The notes: generated by a model from the sequence alone, not told the origin. A DNA stretch of 64,000 nt from an uncultured Azospirillum sp. (GCF_946480385.1 NZ_CAMLJP010000017.1:1-64000), one strand, 5' to 3'. Shown: positions 26,704-35,200, counted from the first letter of the stretch. A program made the numbers and translations.

Positions 26704-28779
26704 ATGACGTCAACCCCCAGCAACCAAGTGGGTTTCGACGCGCTGAGCTACCTCGCCGCGAACCCCGACCTGATCCGGGCCTTCGGCATCGACACCACCG
26801 CAGCGGCGCAGCATTTCTCCACCTACGGATCCGCCGAAGGCCGCTCGACCACGTTCGACGCCTTGAGCTACGAAGCCGCCAATCCCGACCTCTCGGCAGC
26901 ATTCGGCACCGACACCGCTGCCGCCACGCGGCACTACATCGAATTCGGCTTCAAGGAAGGGCGGTCGACCGCGTTCGACGCCTTGAGCTACACGGCCGCC
27001 AACCCCGACCTTCTGGCGGCCTTCGGCACCGACACCGTCGCCGCCACGCGGCACTACATCGAATTCGGGCAGCGCGAGGGCCGCAACACCTATTTCAACG
27101 CCGCCGGCTATCTGTCCGCGAATGCCGACCTGCGGGCGGCCTTCGGCACCGACATGGCCGCCGCACAACGCCACTATATCCAGAACGGCTTCCACGAGGG
27201 ACGGACGATCCCGGTGGACGACTATGCCGAGAACACCACGACGATTGGCCGCGTCAGCAGCGGGACCGCCGCCACCGGCATGATCGAGCGGGCCTACGAC
27301 GTCGATTGGTTCAGGACAACGCTGAATGCGGGCACGACCTACACGCTTTCGGTGAGCTTTCCCGGCAAGGGCACCCACGACTTCGCGCTCATCGACGGAC
27401 GCGGCACCATCCTGGCGAGCGACGGCGACCGGGACGGCGACGGCGTCCACACGGTCACCTACACGCCTGGCACGAGCGGCTCCGTCTACGCGGCGGTGAG
27501 CGGCTTCACCACCGGACGCTATTCGATCTCCATGACCGGCGGCGACGTCACGAACACGACGACGACGACCACCACAACAACGACCACGACGACGACCGTC
27601 ACCACCACCACCCCGGTCACGCTGTCGGATGATTTCTCCAACAACGTCTGGACCACGGGGCGGCTTACGGTCGGCGGCACCGCCAGCGGCGTGGTGGAGA
27701 AGGATTTCGACAAGGATTGGTTCGCCGTGACGCTGGAGCGGGGATCGGTGTACCGGTTCGGCACCAGCGTCAGCACCGGCAACTCGCGTCCGACGCTCAG
27801 GCTCTATGACGCCGAGGGCTATCGGATGACCACACGGTCCTACATGCCGGGCGGGGAAAGCATGACATCCACGCCGGAAATCACGGTGGCGACGACCGGC
27901 ACCTATTACCTGGAACATGATTTCGTGCTCGGACCCGGCGCCAGGGATGCGGTTCCCTACACGGTCTGGGCGCAGAGGGTGGCGATCGATTCCGCGTTTT
28001 CCGACGAGTTCGGCAATTCGCCGGGCACGGCCGGGCGGATGTCGGTCGGCGAGACGATCACGGGCGCCATCAACCAGACTTGGGACGAGGATTACATCGC
28101 CGTGTCCCTGCAGCAGGGCCACAGCTACACATTCGACGTGACCACGCCGGGTCAGGCTTTCAACTTGGCGATCAATGACGCACTCGGCAATGACGGCTGG
28201 CTGGGACCGGCGGACGACAACACCGGCATCTACTATTACACCTCCAGCGGCGGCCATCGATTCTACAGCTATACCGCCAACAAGACCGAAACCTACCGCA
28301 TCAAGCTGTCGGGCAACGATGTCGGCCCCTACTCCCTCAAGGCCACCGACAACGGCATGGTCGACGACATCGCCAACGACGCGAGCACGACCGCGCGTCT
28401 GGCGGTCGGCGGCAGCGCCACGGGGCACATCGATTACCGCCCGACCGGCGGTTCCTCGAACGGGGACAGCGACTGGTTTGCGGTGTCGCTCCAGGCCGGC
28501 CAGACCTATGAATTCGACCTCAGGAGGGACGGCGACGGCGCCGGCCTGATCCTGCGCGATCAGCAGGGCAGAGCCGTGTCCGGCGGAACCAGCGTCGATT
28601 TCTGGAACTATACCTGGGGCAACGACAAACTGCTCTTCACCGCGACACAGTCCGGCACCCACTACCTCACGGTCAATGCGCTGATGGCCGGAACCGGGAC
28701 GGATCTGGCCGGCTACACGGTCAGCGCCCGGCTGAGCGGCGGATCGGCCATGGCATCGCTGGCCGGGTTCCCCGGCTGA
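26704..28779 (+). CDS. Putative secreted repeat protein: four 40-residue repeats, poly-Thr linker, PPC-like beta domains
   Basis: A 691-residue acidic protein without a signal peptide. Residues 11-50, 51-90, 91-130 and 131-170 are four tandem 40-residue repeats (FDALSY.AANPDL.AAFGTDT, then AATRHYIEFG..EGR). Similar units occur in large secreted calcium-binding or S-layer-associated proteins. A beta domain follows (about 171-282), then 14 consecutive Thr (285-298) plus four more, then three further beta domains (about 308-425, 430-550, 555-680). Each has the PPC-like pattern GR..VG....G.I....D.DWFAV.L..G..Y.F. Type I or other leaderless secretion and surface or matrix function are inferences. 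The start could also be GTG 26695. Confidence 0.75.
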   Translation: MTSTPSNQVGFDALSYLAANPDLIRAFGIDTTAAAQHFSTYGSAEGRSTTFDALSYEAANPDLSAAFGTDTAAATRHYIEFGFKEGRSTAFDALSYTAANPDLLAAFGTDTVAATRHYIEFGQREGRNTYFNAAGYLSANADLRAAFGTDMAAAQRHYIQNGFHEGRTIPVDDYAENTTTIGRVSSGTAATGMIERAYDVDWFRTTLNAGTTYTLSVSFPGKGTHDFALIDGRGTILASDGDRDGDGVHTVTYTPGTSGSVYAAVSGFTTGRYSISMTGGDVTNTTTTTTTTTTTTTTVTTTTPVTLSDDFSNNVWTTGRLTVGGTASGVVEKDFDKDWFAVTLERGSVYRFGTSVSTGNSRPTLRLYDAEGYRMTTRSYMPGGESMTSTPEITVATTGTYYLEHDFVLGPGARDAVPYTVWAQRVAIDSAFSDEFGNSPGTAGRMSVGETITGAINQTWDEDYIAVSLQQGHSYTFDVTTPGQAFNLAINDALGNDGWLGPADDNTGIYYYTSSGGHRFYSYTANKTETYRIKLSGNDVGPYSLKATDNGMVDDIANDASTTARLAVGGSATGHIDYRPTGGSSNGDSDWFAVSLQAGQTYEFDLRRDGDGAGLILRDQQGRAVSGGTSVDFWNYTWGNDKLLFTATQSGTHYLTVNALMAGTGTDLAGYTVSARLSGGSAMASLAGFPG

Positions 28780-28855
28780 CCGCCACGCCGCGGTGCCCGC
28801 CCGTCCAGGCGCGCCGCGGCCCGGTCGGTGCCAGGGACCCGTCCCTGGAAGAGCA

Positions 28856-28922
28856 GGCACCGGAAAAGACTGACAGCCCGCACCGCACCGGCAATCGCCG
28901 GATGGGGGGCGGGCTTTTCTAT
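28856..28922 (+). repeat. Direct repeat copy 2 (marR-type terminator)
   Basis: It is near-identical to 26375-26441. The stem here is weaker than copy 1 (two mismatches in the GC stem) but GGGCTTTTCTAT is kept, so it may serve as terminator of the repeat protein. Just upstream, GTCCCTGGAAGAGCAGG resembles codons near the marR 3' end (GTCCCCGGAAGAGCAGG, 26289-26305). Confidence 0.8.
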
Positions 28923-29002
28923 GGCGTGGCGAGTTGACCCGGAACGCCCTTTTGCCAAAACGAAGAGAGTGACTGACCCAACCGGGGGCCTGATTTCAGG
29001 CT

Positions 29003-29452
29003 TCAGTCGACTTCGTTGGCAGTCAGGAACATCGCCTTTGAAAGGGCGGCAAAGAACTGCTGGTAAGGCTCCGCATCCGATACCGCGACCAGATTGTATT
29101 GCGCGCTCGCGCGCACCGACATTTGGGTTTTGCCGCGCGGGCGAACGGTAACCGTCATGCGCATGGCATAGCCGGACAGCTTGGTTCCGCTGATGATCCC
29201 CAACTGCTCATCGGCCTTATCGATGACGAAGCCCAGATCCTGAAGACTGCTGATTACCGTACGGATCGTCAGGTTGCGGTCACTTGTGTCGAATGCACGC
29301 GTCTGGATCGCACGCAGTTCGACCTGGCTCTTGTCAACAGCCATCACCTGTTGCTTCGAGTCCGTTTGACACCCGCCGAGCGGAAGAAATGCCAGGGTGA
29401 GTGCCATGGCCAAGCCGCGGACCGACAGAGTGCGGCAATTGGGCATGCTCAT
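29003..29452 (-). CDS. Lipoprotein of family A, copy A2
   Basis: A 149-residue lipoprotein: hydrophobic leader, lipobox LGGC followed by QT. The mature part has ELRAIQTRAFDTSDR, TVISSLQDLGFVIDKAD and GIISGTKL, then a predicted beta-strand MRMTVTVRPRGKTQMSVRAS and QFFAALSKAMFLTANEVD. It is a close paralogue of A1 (30509-31006) and more distantly related to the B proteins; all share an RxFDT...LQDLGF...K block. Function unknown. Its start overlaps the B2 stop by four bases; it ends the operon. Confidence 0.8.
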   Translation of the reverse strand: MSMPNCRTLSVRGLAMALTLAFLPLGGCQTDSKQQVMAVDKSQVELRAIQTRAFDTSDRNLTIRTVISSLQDLGFVIDKADEQLGIISGTKLSGYAMRMTVTVRPRGKTQMSVRASAQYNLVAVSDAEPYQQFFAALSKAMFLTANEVD

Positions 29453-30003
29453 ATCTGGTGCGCCTCAAGGAAAACGGATTGTGAAAGCTTTTCGAAGAAT
29501 TGCTGATGGATTTCGGGCTTGTCGATCGTCTCGACTCGCGAGACTTGGTTCTTCGTGTTCCAGATTACGCGCTGGAATGTCGCGCGGACGACGATGCCGC
29601 TCCGATCGGCCGTAGGGCGCGTCACAATGGAGATCCTGATTTTCTGATTGGCGTCCCACACCGGATCAGCACGTCCTCCCATGGCCGCGACCAGGAGAGC
29701 AAAAAAGACTTGTCCGGCAACCTGCCCCGATTCGACCGCATCGCGATCCTTGGAAGCGACGATCAGCCCGGCCTTGAGGTTGGTCTCCTCGGTGGTAAAC
29801 CCCAGGTCCTGCAACACGCCGGCAGATGCCGCGAGGATCGCTTGTTCATCGGCCGTGTCGAAACGCCGGGTTTGCATCTGACGCTGCCCAAGGCTCTCAG
29901 CCGCCAGGGTGAGCGCAGCGGCCTGCTGCTGCGCTCCCGGAGTCTGCTGGCAGCCTGCCAACGCCGTTAGGATCAGGGCGGATACGACAACCCGGCATTT
30001 CAT
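29449..30003 (-). CDS. Lipoprotein of family B, copy B2
   Basis: A 184-residue lipoprotein with lipobox LAGC then QQ. Mature blocks: MQTRRFDTADEQAILAASAG, VLQDLGFTTEETNLKAGLIV, a Gly/Ala-rich hydrophobic stretch (VFFALLVAAMGG) that may be membrane-associated, then KIRISIVTRP, VVRATFQRVIW and FFEKLSQSVFLEAHQI. B1 (31003-31557) is the same length and ends FFEKLSASAFLEAHKI. Unknown function. It is co-translated with A2 (ATGA overlap) and lies 13 bp after lipoprotein C. Confidence 0.8.
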   Translation of the reverse strand: MKCRVVVSALILTALAGCQQTPGAQQQAAALTLAAESLGQRQMQTRRFDTADEQAILAASAGVLQDLGFTTEETNLKAGLIVASKDRDAVESGQVAGQVFFALLVAAMGGRADPVWDANQKIRISIVTRPTADRSGIVVRATFQRVIWNTKNQVSRVETIDKPEIHQQFFEKLSQSVFLEAHQI

Positions 30004-30016
30004 GCTGCAGCTCCCG

Positions 30017-30484
30017 TCAGAAGCTGCTGGAGCGGTACGAGAAATCGCGGACCCGGCTGTTCTCGTCGAACTTGACGATCACCGTCAACGTCCGCTGTGA
30101 GGTGCTGCGCGCGCCCGCGGCGCCGCTGACGCCAGCGCCGCCCAAGGCGCCGCCGATGCCGGCACCGATCGGGCCACCGCCCAGAATCAATGCGTTCACT
30201 CCGCCGCTGCTGGAAGAGTACGCGGTTTCCGTCGAGATCTTGTCATAGACCCAGTTCTCGCGCCGACGGTCATCCGTCGTCACCATGTTGGGCGAACCAA
30301 GCACCTCCACGACTTCGGCACTCGTCATGCCGATGCGGATCTCGCGCTGCACCTTGCCGACGGTCAGGCGATCGCCATCCTGCGCCTGACGGACGGCCGC
30401 AGCATGCTCTCCCGCCGTCTGGCAACCGGCGAGCAGCACCGAGGCAAGCCCCATCGCGGCCAATGAGAAATTCTTGAAGAGCAT
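30017..30484 (-). CDS. SmpA/OmlA-like lipoprotein, central gene C of the array
   Basis: A 155-residue lipoprotein with lipobox LAGC then QT. The mature N-terminus has VGKVQREIRIGMTSAEVVEVLGSPNMVTTDDRRRENWVYDK, the SmpA/OmlA (BamE-like) fold signature, followed by a Gly-rich hydrophobic segment (LGGGPIGAGIGGALGGAG) and a final strand TLTVIVKFDENSRVRDFSY. BamE-like proteins bind outer-membrane assembly partners; the Gly-rich insertion is unusual for BamE and hints at membrane insertion. It is the only single-copy member of the five-gene lipoprotein operon. Confidence 0.82.
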   Translation of the reverse strand: MLFKNFSLAAMGLASVLLAGCQTAGEHAAAVRQAQDGDRLTVGKVQREIRIGMTSAEVVEVLGSPNMVTTDDRRRENWVYDKISTETAYSSSSGGVNALILGGGPIGAGIGGALGGAGVSGAAGARSTSQRTLTVIVKFDENSRVRDFSYRSSSF

Positions 30485-30508
30485 GGAAAGACCTCGATCT
30501 GAATAGGA

Positions 30509-31006
30509 TTACGGCTTGGCAGTCGTTTTCGATGCAGCGTCCGGCACCCGCGGAACATCCTCTTCACTTCCCAGTTCCATGGCAGTCAGGAACATTGCCT
30601 TGGACAGGGGTTCAAAGAACAAGTCCTTGTAAAAGGCCGGATCGTCCACCTGACTTTCCATTCCAGGATTCATGACCAAGGCATTGGAGCGCACGATCAT
30701 GCGCGAAGGACCACGCGGATAAACCGTGGCGGTCATGCGGAGCTTGGCCAGCTTGGTTGCCGACACCGTTCCGGCAGCCGGCTCGACCTTGTCGATCCCA
30801 TAGCCAAGATCCTGGAAGGTGGCGATCACCGTTCGCAGGGTCTTGTTCTGATCGGAGGTTTCGAAGGCGCGCGCCTGCATGGCCCTCAACTCGACAGGGC
30901 TTTTCTTGCTGAGCACGACCTGCGACTGATTGTTGGTCTGGCAAGCTGCGACGGTAAGCGCCATAGCGCCGAAGATCGCAAAGCGGATGCTCTTGCTCAG
31001 TGTCAT
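30509..31006 (-). CDS. Lipoprotein of family A, copy A1
   Basis: A 165-residue lipoprotein, lipobox VAAC then QT. Like A2 it has ELRAMQARAFETSDQNKTLRT, FQDLGYGIDKVEPAAG, a strand LRMTATVYPRGPSRMIVRSN and FFEPLSKAMFLTAMELG, plus a C-terminal extension of about 20 residues rich in Thr, Ala and Lys that A2 lacks. Its start overlaps the B1 stop by four bases; C follows 24 bp later. Unknown function. Confidence 0.8.
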   Translation of the reverse strand: MTLSKSIRFAIFGAMALTVAACQTNNQSQVVLSKKSPVELRAMQARAFETSDQNKTLRTVIATFQDLGYGIDKVEPAAGTVSATKLAKLRMTATVYPRGPSRMIVRSNALVMNPGMESQVDDPAFYKDLFFEPLSKAMFLTAMELGSEEDVPRVPDAASKTTAKP

Positions 31007-31557
31007 ATCTTGTGAGCCTCAAGGAACGCGCTGGCGGAGAGCTTTTCAAAGAACTCCTGGTAGAGTTGCGGTTCCATCAGCAACTCCGCCTTCCAGGCGT
31101 GCCCATGATTATTGACGAGGATTCGGTCGAAAGTGGTGCGCACTTCGGTCTGGCGGCCGCCCGACACCGGGTTGGCAATAAACGTGACCCGAATGGTCTG
31201 TTCCTGGTCCCAGGTGGGATTGTTTGCCACGCCGAGGAGAGCCATTGCGATCGTCAGGCCGATCTGTGCCGCGACCTGCCCACCCTCTTCCGCATTCCTT
31301 TGCTTGGATGCGACCACCACGCCGACATCGCTCGACGCCTCGGAAATGGTGAAGCCAAGATCCTGAAGGGTCTGGGTTCCCGCCTCGAGCAGAAGCTTCT
31401 CGTTCTCGCTGTCGAAACGGCGCGTCTGGAGCGCGCGCATTTCAAGCGCCTTCTCCGGCGGCTTGCCGACGGTTTTCGCCACGTCATTCATTGTCTGGCA
31501 TGCTGACAGCACACCAGCAGCAAGGATGGCCGCAGCCAATCCAATGTGTACACGCAC
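31003..31557 (-). CDS. Lipoprotein of family B, copy B1 (first gene of the operon)
   Basis: A lipoprotein of 184 residues from a GTG start at 31557, chosen because CGAGG lies five bases upstream, the resulting leader is a good lipoprotein signal ending LSAC, and the length then equals B2. The open frame also has an ATG at 31593. Mature blocks: EMRALQTRRFDSENEKLLLE, TLQDLGFTISEASSDVGVVV, hydrophobic IGLTIAMALLGVA, TIRVTFIANP and FFEKLSASAFLEAHKI. Unknown function. It starts the B-A-C-B-A operon. Confidence 0.78.
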   Translation of the reverse strand: MRVHIGLAAAILAAGVLSACQTMNDVAKTVGKPPEKALEMRALQTRRFDSENEKLLLEAGTQTLQDLGFTISEASSDVGVVVASKQRNAEEGGQVAAQIGLTIAMALLGVANNPTWDQEQTIRVTFIANPVSGGRQTEVRTTFDRILVNNHGHAWKAELLMEPQLYQEFFEKLSASAFLEAHKI

Positions 31558-31823
31558 GCGAACCTCGACAGCACATCTAAACCATAGATCCATAAAACCG
31601 AAAGTAGGGTTTTGTTGCAAGAGGAAACATATACGGATTAATTCGTTCGATTCCGAGCCGTGTTGGTTGTTCCGGCGACAGTTGGATTATTGGGCAAGAC
31701 CGCGACTGCGTCGTTGACGCATCCACCCACGACATCCGGGCGCAATTCTACCGCCAGTCACGGATTTGGCGTGCCGCTCCCGGCGTCTCCGGCCGAAGAA
31801 ACGGGAATAAGGCAAACTGTGGA
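31558..31823 (-). promoter_or_regulatory. Upstream region of the lipoprotein operon
   Basis: About 265 bp of relatively AT-rich DNA between the lipoprotein operon and the tRNA-Ser terminator, for example around 31605-31655. It must contain the operon promoter; I see no clear operator or palindrome. Confidence 0.4.
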
Positions 31824-31873
31824 GAAAAGAAAAAGGCCAGAGCGGATTTTCTGAGAAAATCAACGCTCTGGCC
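31824..31873 (-). terminator. Terminator of tRNA-Ser
   Basis: A 10-bp stem GGCCAGAGCG / CGCTCTGGCC (31835-31844 with 31864-31873), with an internal GATTTTC/GAAAATC extension, is followed on the minus strand by TTTTTCTTTTC. Confidence 0.92.
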
Positions 31874-31881
31874 TGAATTCG

Positions 31882-31972
31882 TGGCGGAGGGAGAGGGATT
31901 CGAACCCTCGATACGCTTTTGACGTATACACACTTTCCAGGCGTGCGCCTTCAACCGCTCGGCCACCCCTCC
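31882..31972 (-). tRNA. tRNA-Ser (anticodon GGA)
   Basis: Ninety-one nucleotides including an encoded CCA. Acceptor GGAGGGG pairs with TCCCTCC; the D arm GGCCGAGCGGTTGAAGGC is normal; the anticodon loop CTGGAAA gives GGA; a long variable arm follows, as expected for a class II serine tRNA; and the T arm has GGTTCGAATCC. Its 3' end faces the lipoprotein operon. Confidence 0.96.
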
Positions 31973-32052
31973 GTAGAGGCCCGCGTTATAGCCAGAGGTT
32001 CGGGGTGATGCAAGCCTCCGTTTCACGCGGGCAACGTTTTTTTGATAGCGCG

Positions 32053-32850
32053 CTAAACCGCGCCAATCTCGTCCACCAGCGCGCCGACGGTGCGGCACAG
32101 CAGGTCCAGGTCCTGGGGACGGGACAGGCGGTGGTCGCCATCCTTCACCAGCGTGACGCGGACATCGTCGCCGGTCAGCGCCTCGGCGATGCGCAGGCTG
32201 AGCTGCCAGGGCACGTCGGGGTCGCGCTGGCCGTGCAGCAGGCGGACGGGGCCGCCGAAGGCGATGGGGCCGCGCAGCAGCAGGTGGTTGCGGCCGTCCT
32301 CGATCAGGGCGCGGGTGATCGGCTGGGGTTCGGGGCCGTACTCGGACGGGCGGTTCCAGACGCCCTCCTCCATGATCTGCCGGCGGACGTCGGCGTCGAA
32401 GATGTCCCACATCAGATCTTCGGTGAAGTCGGGGGCCGGGGCGATGCCGACCAGCCCGGCCACCCGCTCCGGCCGGCGCGTCGCCGCCAGCAGCATCATC
32501 CAGCCGCCCATCGAGGATCCCACCAGGATCTGCGGTCCCGTCGTAACCTGATCCAGCACCGCCAGCGCGTCGTCGGCCCACAGGCCGATGGTGCCGTCGG
32601 CGAACCGGCCGCTGGAGGCGCCGTGGCCCTGATAGTCGAAGCGGGTGAAGGACAGGCCGCGTTCCACCGCCCAGGCTTCCAGAGTCGTCGCCTTGCCGCC
32701 GGTCATGTCGGACATGAAGCCGCCCAAGAACATGACGCCCGGCTTGCCCTGCCCGGACGGGCCGGCAGGGGTGTGGTGATAGGCTATGGTCGCGGCACCG
32801 CGCGTTAGGCTATGGTGCGCGCCGCCCGGATGGGCTGCGGTTTCGGTCAT
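32053..32850 (-). CDS. Alpha/beta hydrolase (ABHD10-like)
   Basis: A 265-residue alpha/beta hydrolase. GVMFLGGFMSDMTG forms the oxyanion region, GSSMGGW is the nucleophile elbow (Ser), RDPDVPW carries the acid and DGDHRLSRPQD the catalytic His. The wording is close to the ABHD10/bacterial thioesterase-like group that cleaves acyl thioesters or glucuronide esters; the substrate here is unknown. Start at 32850 from GAAGG seven bases upstream; the longer open frame overlaps the divergent gene's leader. It precedes tRNA-Ser on the same strand. Confidence 0.82.
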   Translation of the reverse strand: MTETAAHPGGAHHSLTRGAATIAYHHTPAGPSGQGKPGVMFLGGFMSDMTGGKATTLEAWAVERGLSFTRFDYQGHGASSGRFADGTIGLWADDALAVLDQVTTGPQILVGSSMGGWMMLLAATRRPERVAGLVGIAPAPDFTEDLMWDIFDADVRRQIMEEGVWNRPSEYGPEPQPITRALIEDGRNHLLLRGPIAFGGPVRLLHGQRDPDVPWQLSLRIAEALTGDDVRVTLVKDGDHRLSRPQDLDLLCRTVGALVDEIGAV

Positions 32851-32966
32851 ACGGTCACCTTCGACGAACGGACACCGGCACTCGGTCGGGCACCGGGCTC
32901 GACGGCGATCCGGCATGCCGGGGCCTGCGGCCGGTTCCGGGCCGCCCCTTGCGAGCAGCCGGCATC

Positions 32967-34205
32967 ATGGATTTCGACCCCCACCTTACCACCGACCATT
33001 CCCCGCGCAACGCGGACGCCCACGAAGCTCCCAATGCCCCCGATTGGCCGGGTGGCCGGGCGCCGACGGTGCTGCAGGTGGTGCCGACGCTGGTCACCGG
33101 CGGGGCGGAGCGCGGCTGCATCGACATGGCGCTGGCCCTGCAGGCCGCCGGCGGAAGGCCGCTGGTGGCGTCGGAGGGCGGACCGATGGTGCGCGAGCTG
33201 GACCGCGCCCGCATCCTCCACCTGACGCTGCCGCTGGCCTCCAAGAACCCGCTGGTCATCCGCCGCAATGCCCGTCGGCTGGCCGCCATCATCCGCGAGC
33301 ACAAGGTGGACATCGTCCACGCCCGCTCCCGCGCGCCGGCCTGGAGCGCGTGGCTGGCCTGCCGGGAGACCGGCGCCCGCTACATGACCACCTTCCACGC
33401 GCCTTACAATTTCGGCACCGGTCCGGTCGGCGGCCGGCTGAAGCGCTGGTACAATTCGGTGATGGCGCGGGGTGAGCGGGTGATCGCCATCTCCGGCTTC
33501 ATCCGCGACCATGTGCTGGGCAACTACCCGGTCGATCCGGCGCGGGTCCGCGTCATCCACCGCGGCATCGACCGCAGCGTCTTCGCCCCCGACCGGGTCA
33601 GCCCGACACGGCTGGTGACGCTCGCCAAGCAATGGAACCTGCCCGACGACCGTCCGGTGATCCTGCTGCCCGGCCGGCTGACCCGCTGGAAGGGCCAGAC
33701 CGTGCTGATCGACGCGCTGGCCAAGCTGGGGCGCAAGGACGTGCTGGCCCTGCTGGTCGGCTCCGACCAGGGCCGCACCGGCTACCGGGAAGAGCTGGAG
33801 AACCGAATCGCTAATGCCGGCCTGCGCGGCGTCGTGCGGATGACCGACCATTGCAGCGACATGGCCGCGGCCTACCTGTTGTCGACGGTGGTCGTCTCCG
33901 CCTCGCGCGAGCCGGAAGCCTTCGGGCGGGTGATCGTGGAGGCGCAGGCGATGGGCAAGCCGGTGATCGTCTCGGCCATCGGCGCCTATCAGGAGACCGT
34001 CGTCCCCGGCGAAACCGCCTGGGTGGTGCCGCCGGACGATCCCGACGCCCTTGCCCGCGCGCTGGACGAGGCGCTGTCGCTGACCCCGGAGCAGCGCGAA
34101 GCCATCGGTGCCCGGGCCATCGCCTTCGTCGCCGACCGCTACACCAAGGACCGCATGTGCGCCGACACGCTGGCGGTCTATGCGGAGTTTCTACAACAAC
34201 GCTGA
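32967..34205 (+). CDS. Glycosyltransferase family 4 protein
   Basis: A 412-residue GT-B glycosyltransferase, probably acting on lipopolysaccharide or another surface glycan. VLQVVPTLVTGGAERGCIDMA is the acceptor-domain loop, RVIHRGIDRSVFAP the hinge, PVILLPGRLTRWKGQTVLIDAL the donor domain start, and EPEAFGRVIVEAQAMGKPVI the E..(7)E nucleotide-sugar motif. Start at ATG 32967 (MDFDPHL). It is complete, unlike the fragment at 19.0 kb. The HAD gene follows after 71 bp. Confidence 0.9.
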   Translation: MDFDPHLTTDHSPRNADAHEAPNAPDWPGGRAPTVLQVVPTLVTGGAERGCIDMALALQAAGGRPLVASEGGPMVRELDRARILHLTLPLASKNPLVIRRNARRLAAIIREHKVDIVHARSRAPAWSAWLACRETGARYMTTFHAPYNFGTGPVGGRLKRWYNSVMARGERVIAISGFIRDHVLGNYPVDPARVRVIHRGIDRSVFAPDRVSPTRLVTLAKQWNLPDDRPVILLPGRLTRWKGQTVLIDALAKLGRKDVLALLVGSDQGRTGYREELENRIANAGLRGVVRMTDHCSDMAAAYLLSTVVVSASREPEAFGRVIVEAQAMGKPVIVSAIGAYQETVVPGETAWVVPPDDPDALARALDEALSLTPEQREAIGARAIAFVADRYTKDRMCADTLAVYAEFLQQR

Positions 34206-34276
34206 GATCGGCCTGTCGATGCAATCCGATCGATGCAATCCGATCCTTGACCCACCCATCAAACCGACCGGACACC

Positions 34277-35155
34277 ATGGCCGACATCCGACAGATTTCC
34301 GGCATCGCCGACGTCATCGACCAGTATGACGGGTTCATCCTGGACCTGTGGGGCGTACTGCATGACGGCGAACGGCCCTATCCCGGCGTGCCCGATTGCC
34401 TGGACCGCATGCGCGCCGCCGGCAAGACAATTTGCCTGCTGTCCAACGCGCCGCGCCGCACCACCGGCGTGATCGAGAAGCTGGACGGCATGGGGCTGGG
34501 GCGCGAGCGCTACAACCATGTCATGACCTCGGGCGAGGCGACCTACGAGGCGCTGCGCGACCGCGACGACCCCTGGCACGCGGCCCTCGGCCGCCGGCTC
34601 TACCACATCGGGCCGGATCGGGACACCGACGTCTATGACGGGCTCGGCTACCAGATCGCGGCGACTCCAGAGGAGGCCGATTTCGTCGTCAACACCGGCA
34701 TCGTCACCTTCGGCGAGACGGTGGCGGATTATCAGCCGCAGCTGGACGCCTGCCTCGCCGCCGGCCTGCCGATGATCTGCGCCAACCCCGATCTGGTGGT
34801 GATGGTCGGGCCGATGCTGGTGATCTGCGCCGGCACGCTGGCCGCCCATTACGAGCAGATGGGCGGCGACGTGCGCCAACACGGCAAGCCCCATGCCCCC
34901 GTCTACGAACGCTGTTTCAAGCTGCTGGGGATCGACGACAGCAGCCGCATTATGGCGGTGGGCGACAGCCTGCGCACCGATGTCGCCGGCGCCAACGCCA
35001 CCGGAATCGACGTGGCGCTGGTCACGTCCGGCATCCATCAGGAGGAACTGGGGGGCGCCGCCTGGGGGGCTGCGGTCGATCCGGTCAATTTGCGCGCTCT
35101 GGCCGATGCGTCGGGGCACATGCCCACCTACGCGATGCCCAGCCTGCGCTGGTAA
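34277..35155 (+). CDS. TIGR01459-family HAD-type hydrolase
   Basis: A 292-residue HAD phosphatase of the class IIA kind. FILDLWGVLHDGERPYPGV is HAD motif I (with Asp-x-Trp), CLLSNAPRRT motif II, and RIMAVGDSLRTDVAGANATGI motif III/IV. The ...DLWGVLHDG wording is that of the TIGR01459 subgroup widespread in alphaproteobacteria, with unknown substrate (NagD-like nucleotide or sugar phosphatase). It follows the glycosyltransferase on the same strand. Confidence 0.88.
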   Translation: MADIRQISGIADVIDQYDGFILDLWGVLHDGERPYPGVPDCLDRMRAAGKTICLLSNAPRRTTGVIEKLDGMGLGRERYNHVMTSGEATYEALRDRDDPWHAALGRRLYHIGPDRDTDVYDGLGYQIAATPEEADFVVNTGIVTFGETVADYQPQLDACLAAGLPMICANPDLVVMVGPMLVICAGTLAAHYEQMGGDVRQHGKPHAPVYERCFKLLGIDDSSRIMAVGDSLRTDVAGANATGIDVALVTSGIHQEELGGAAWGAAVDPVNLRALADASGHMPTYAMPSLRW

Positions 35156-35200
35156 ATCCTGGAGACGGGAGCGCGGAGGCGTCCTGCCTGCGTTCCCGTC

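Noticed and set aside
27554..27615. Trinucleotide (ACN) run as a phase-variable simple repeat
   Set aside because: The Thr codons are mixed (ACG, ACC, ACA), so there is no long uniform repeat unit for slippage, although limited slippage is possible.
30017..30484. Lipoprotein C as BamE itself
   Set aside because: The SmpA/OmlA block fits, but the Gly-rich insert and the accessory operon context make a specialised paralogue more likely.
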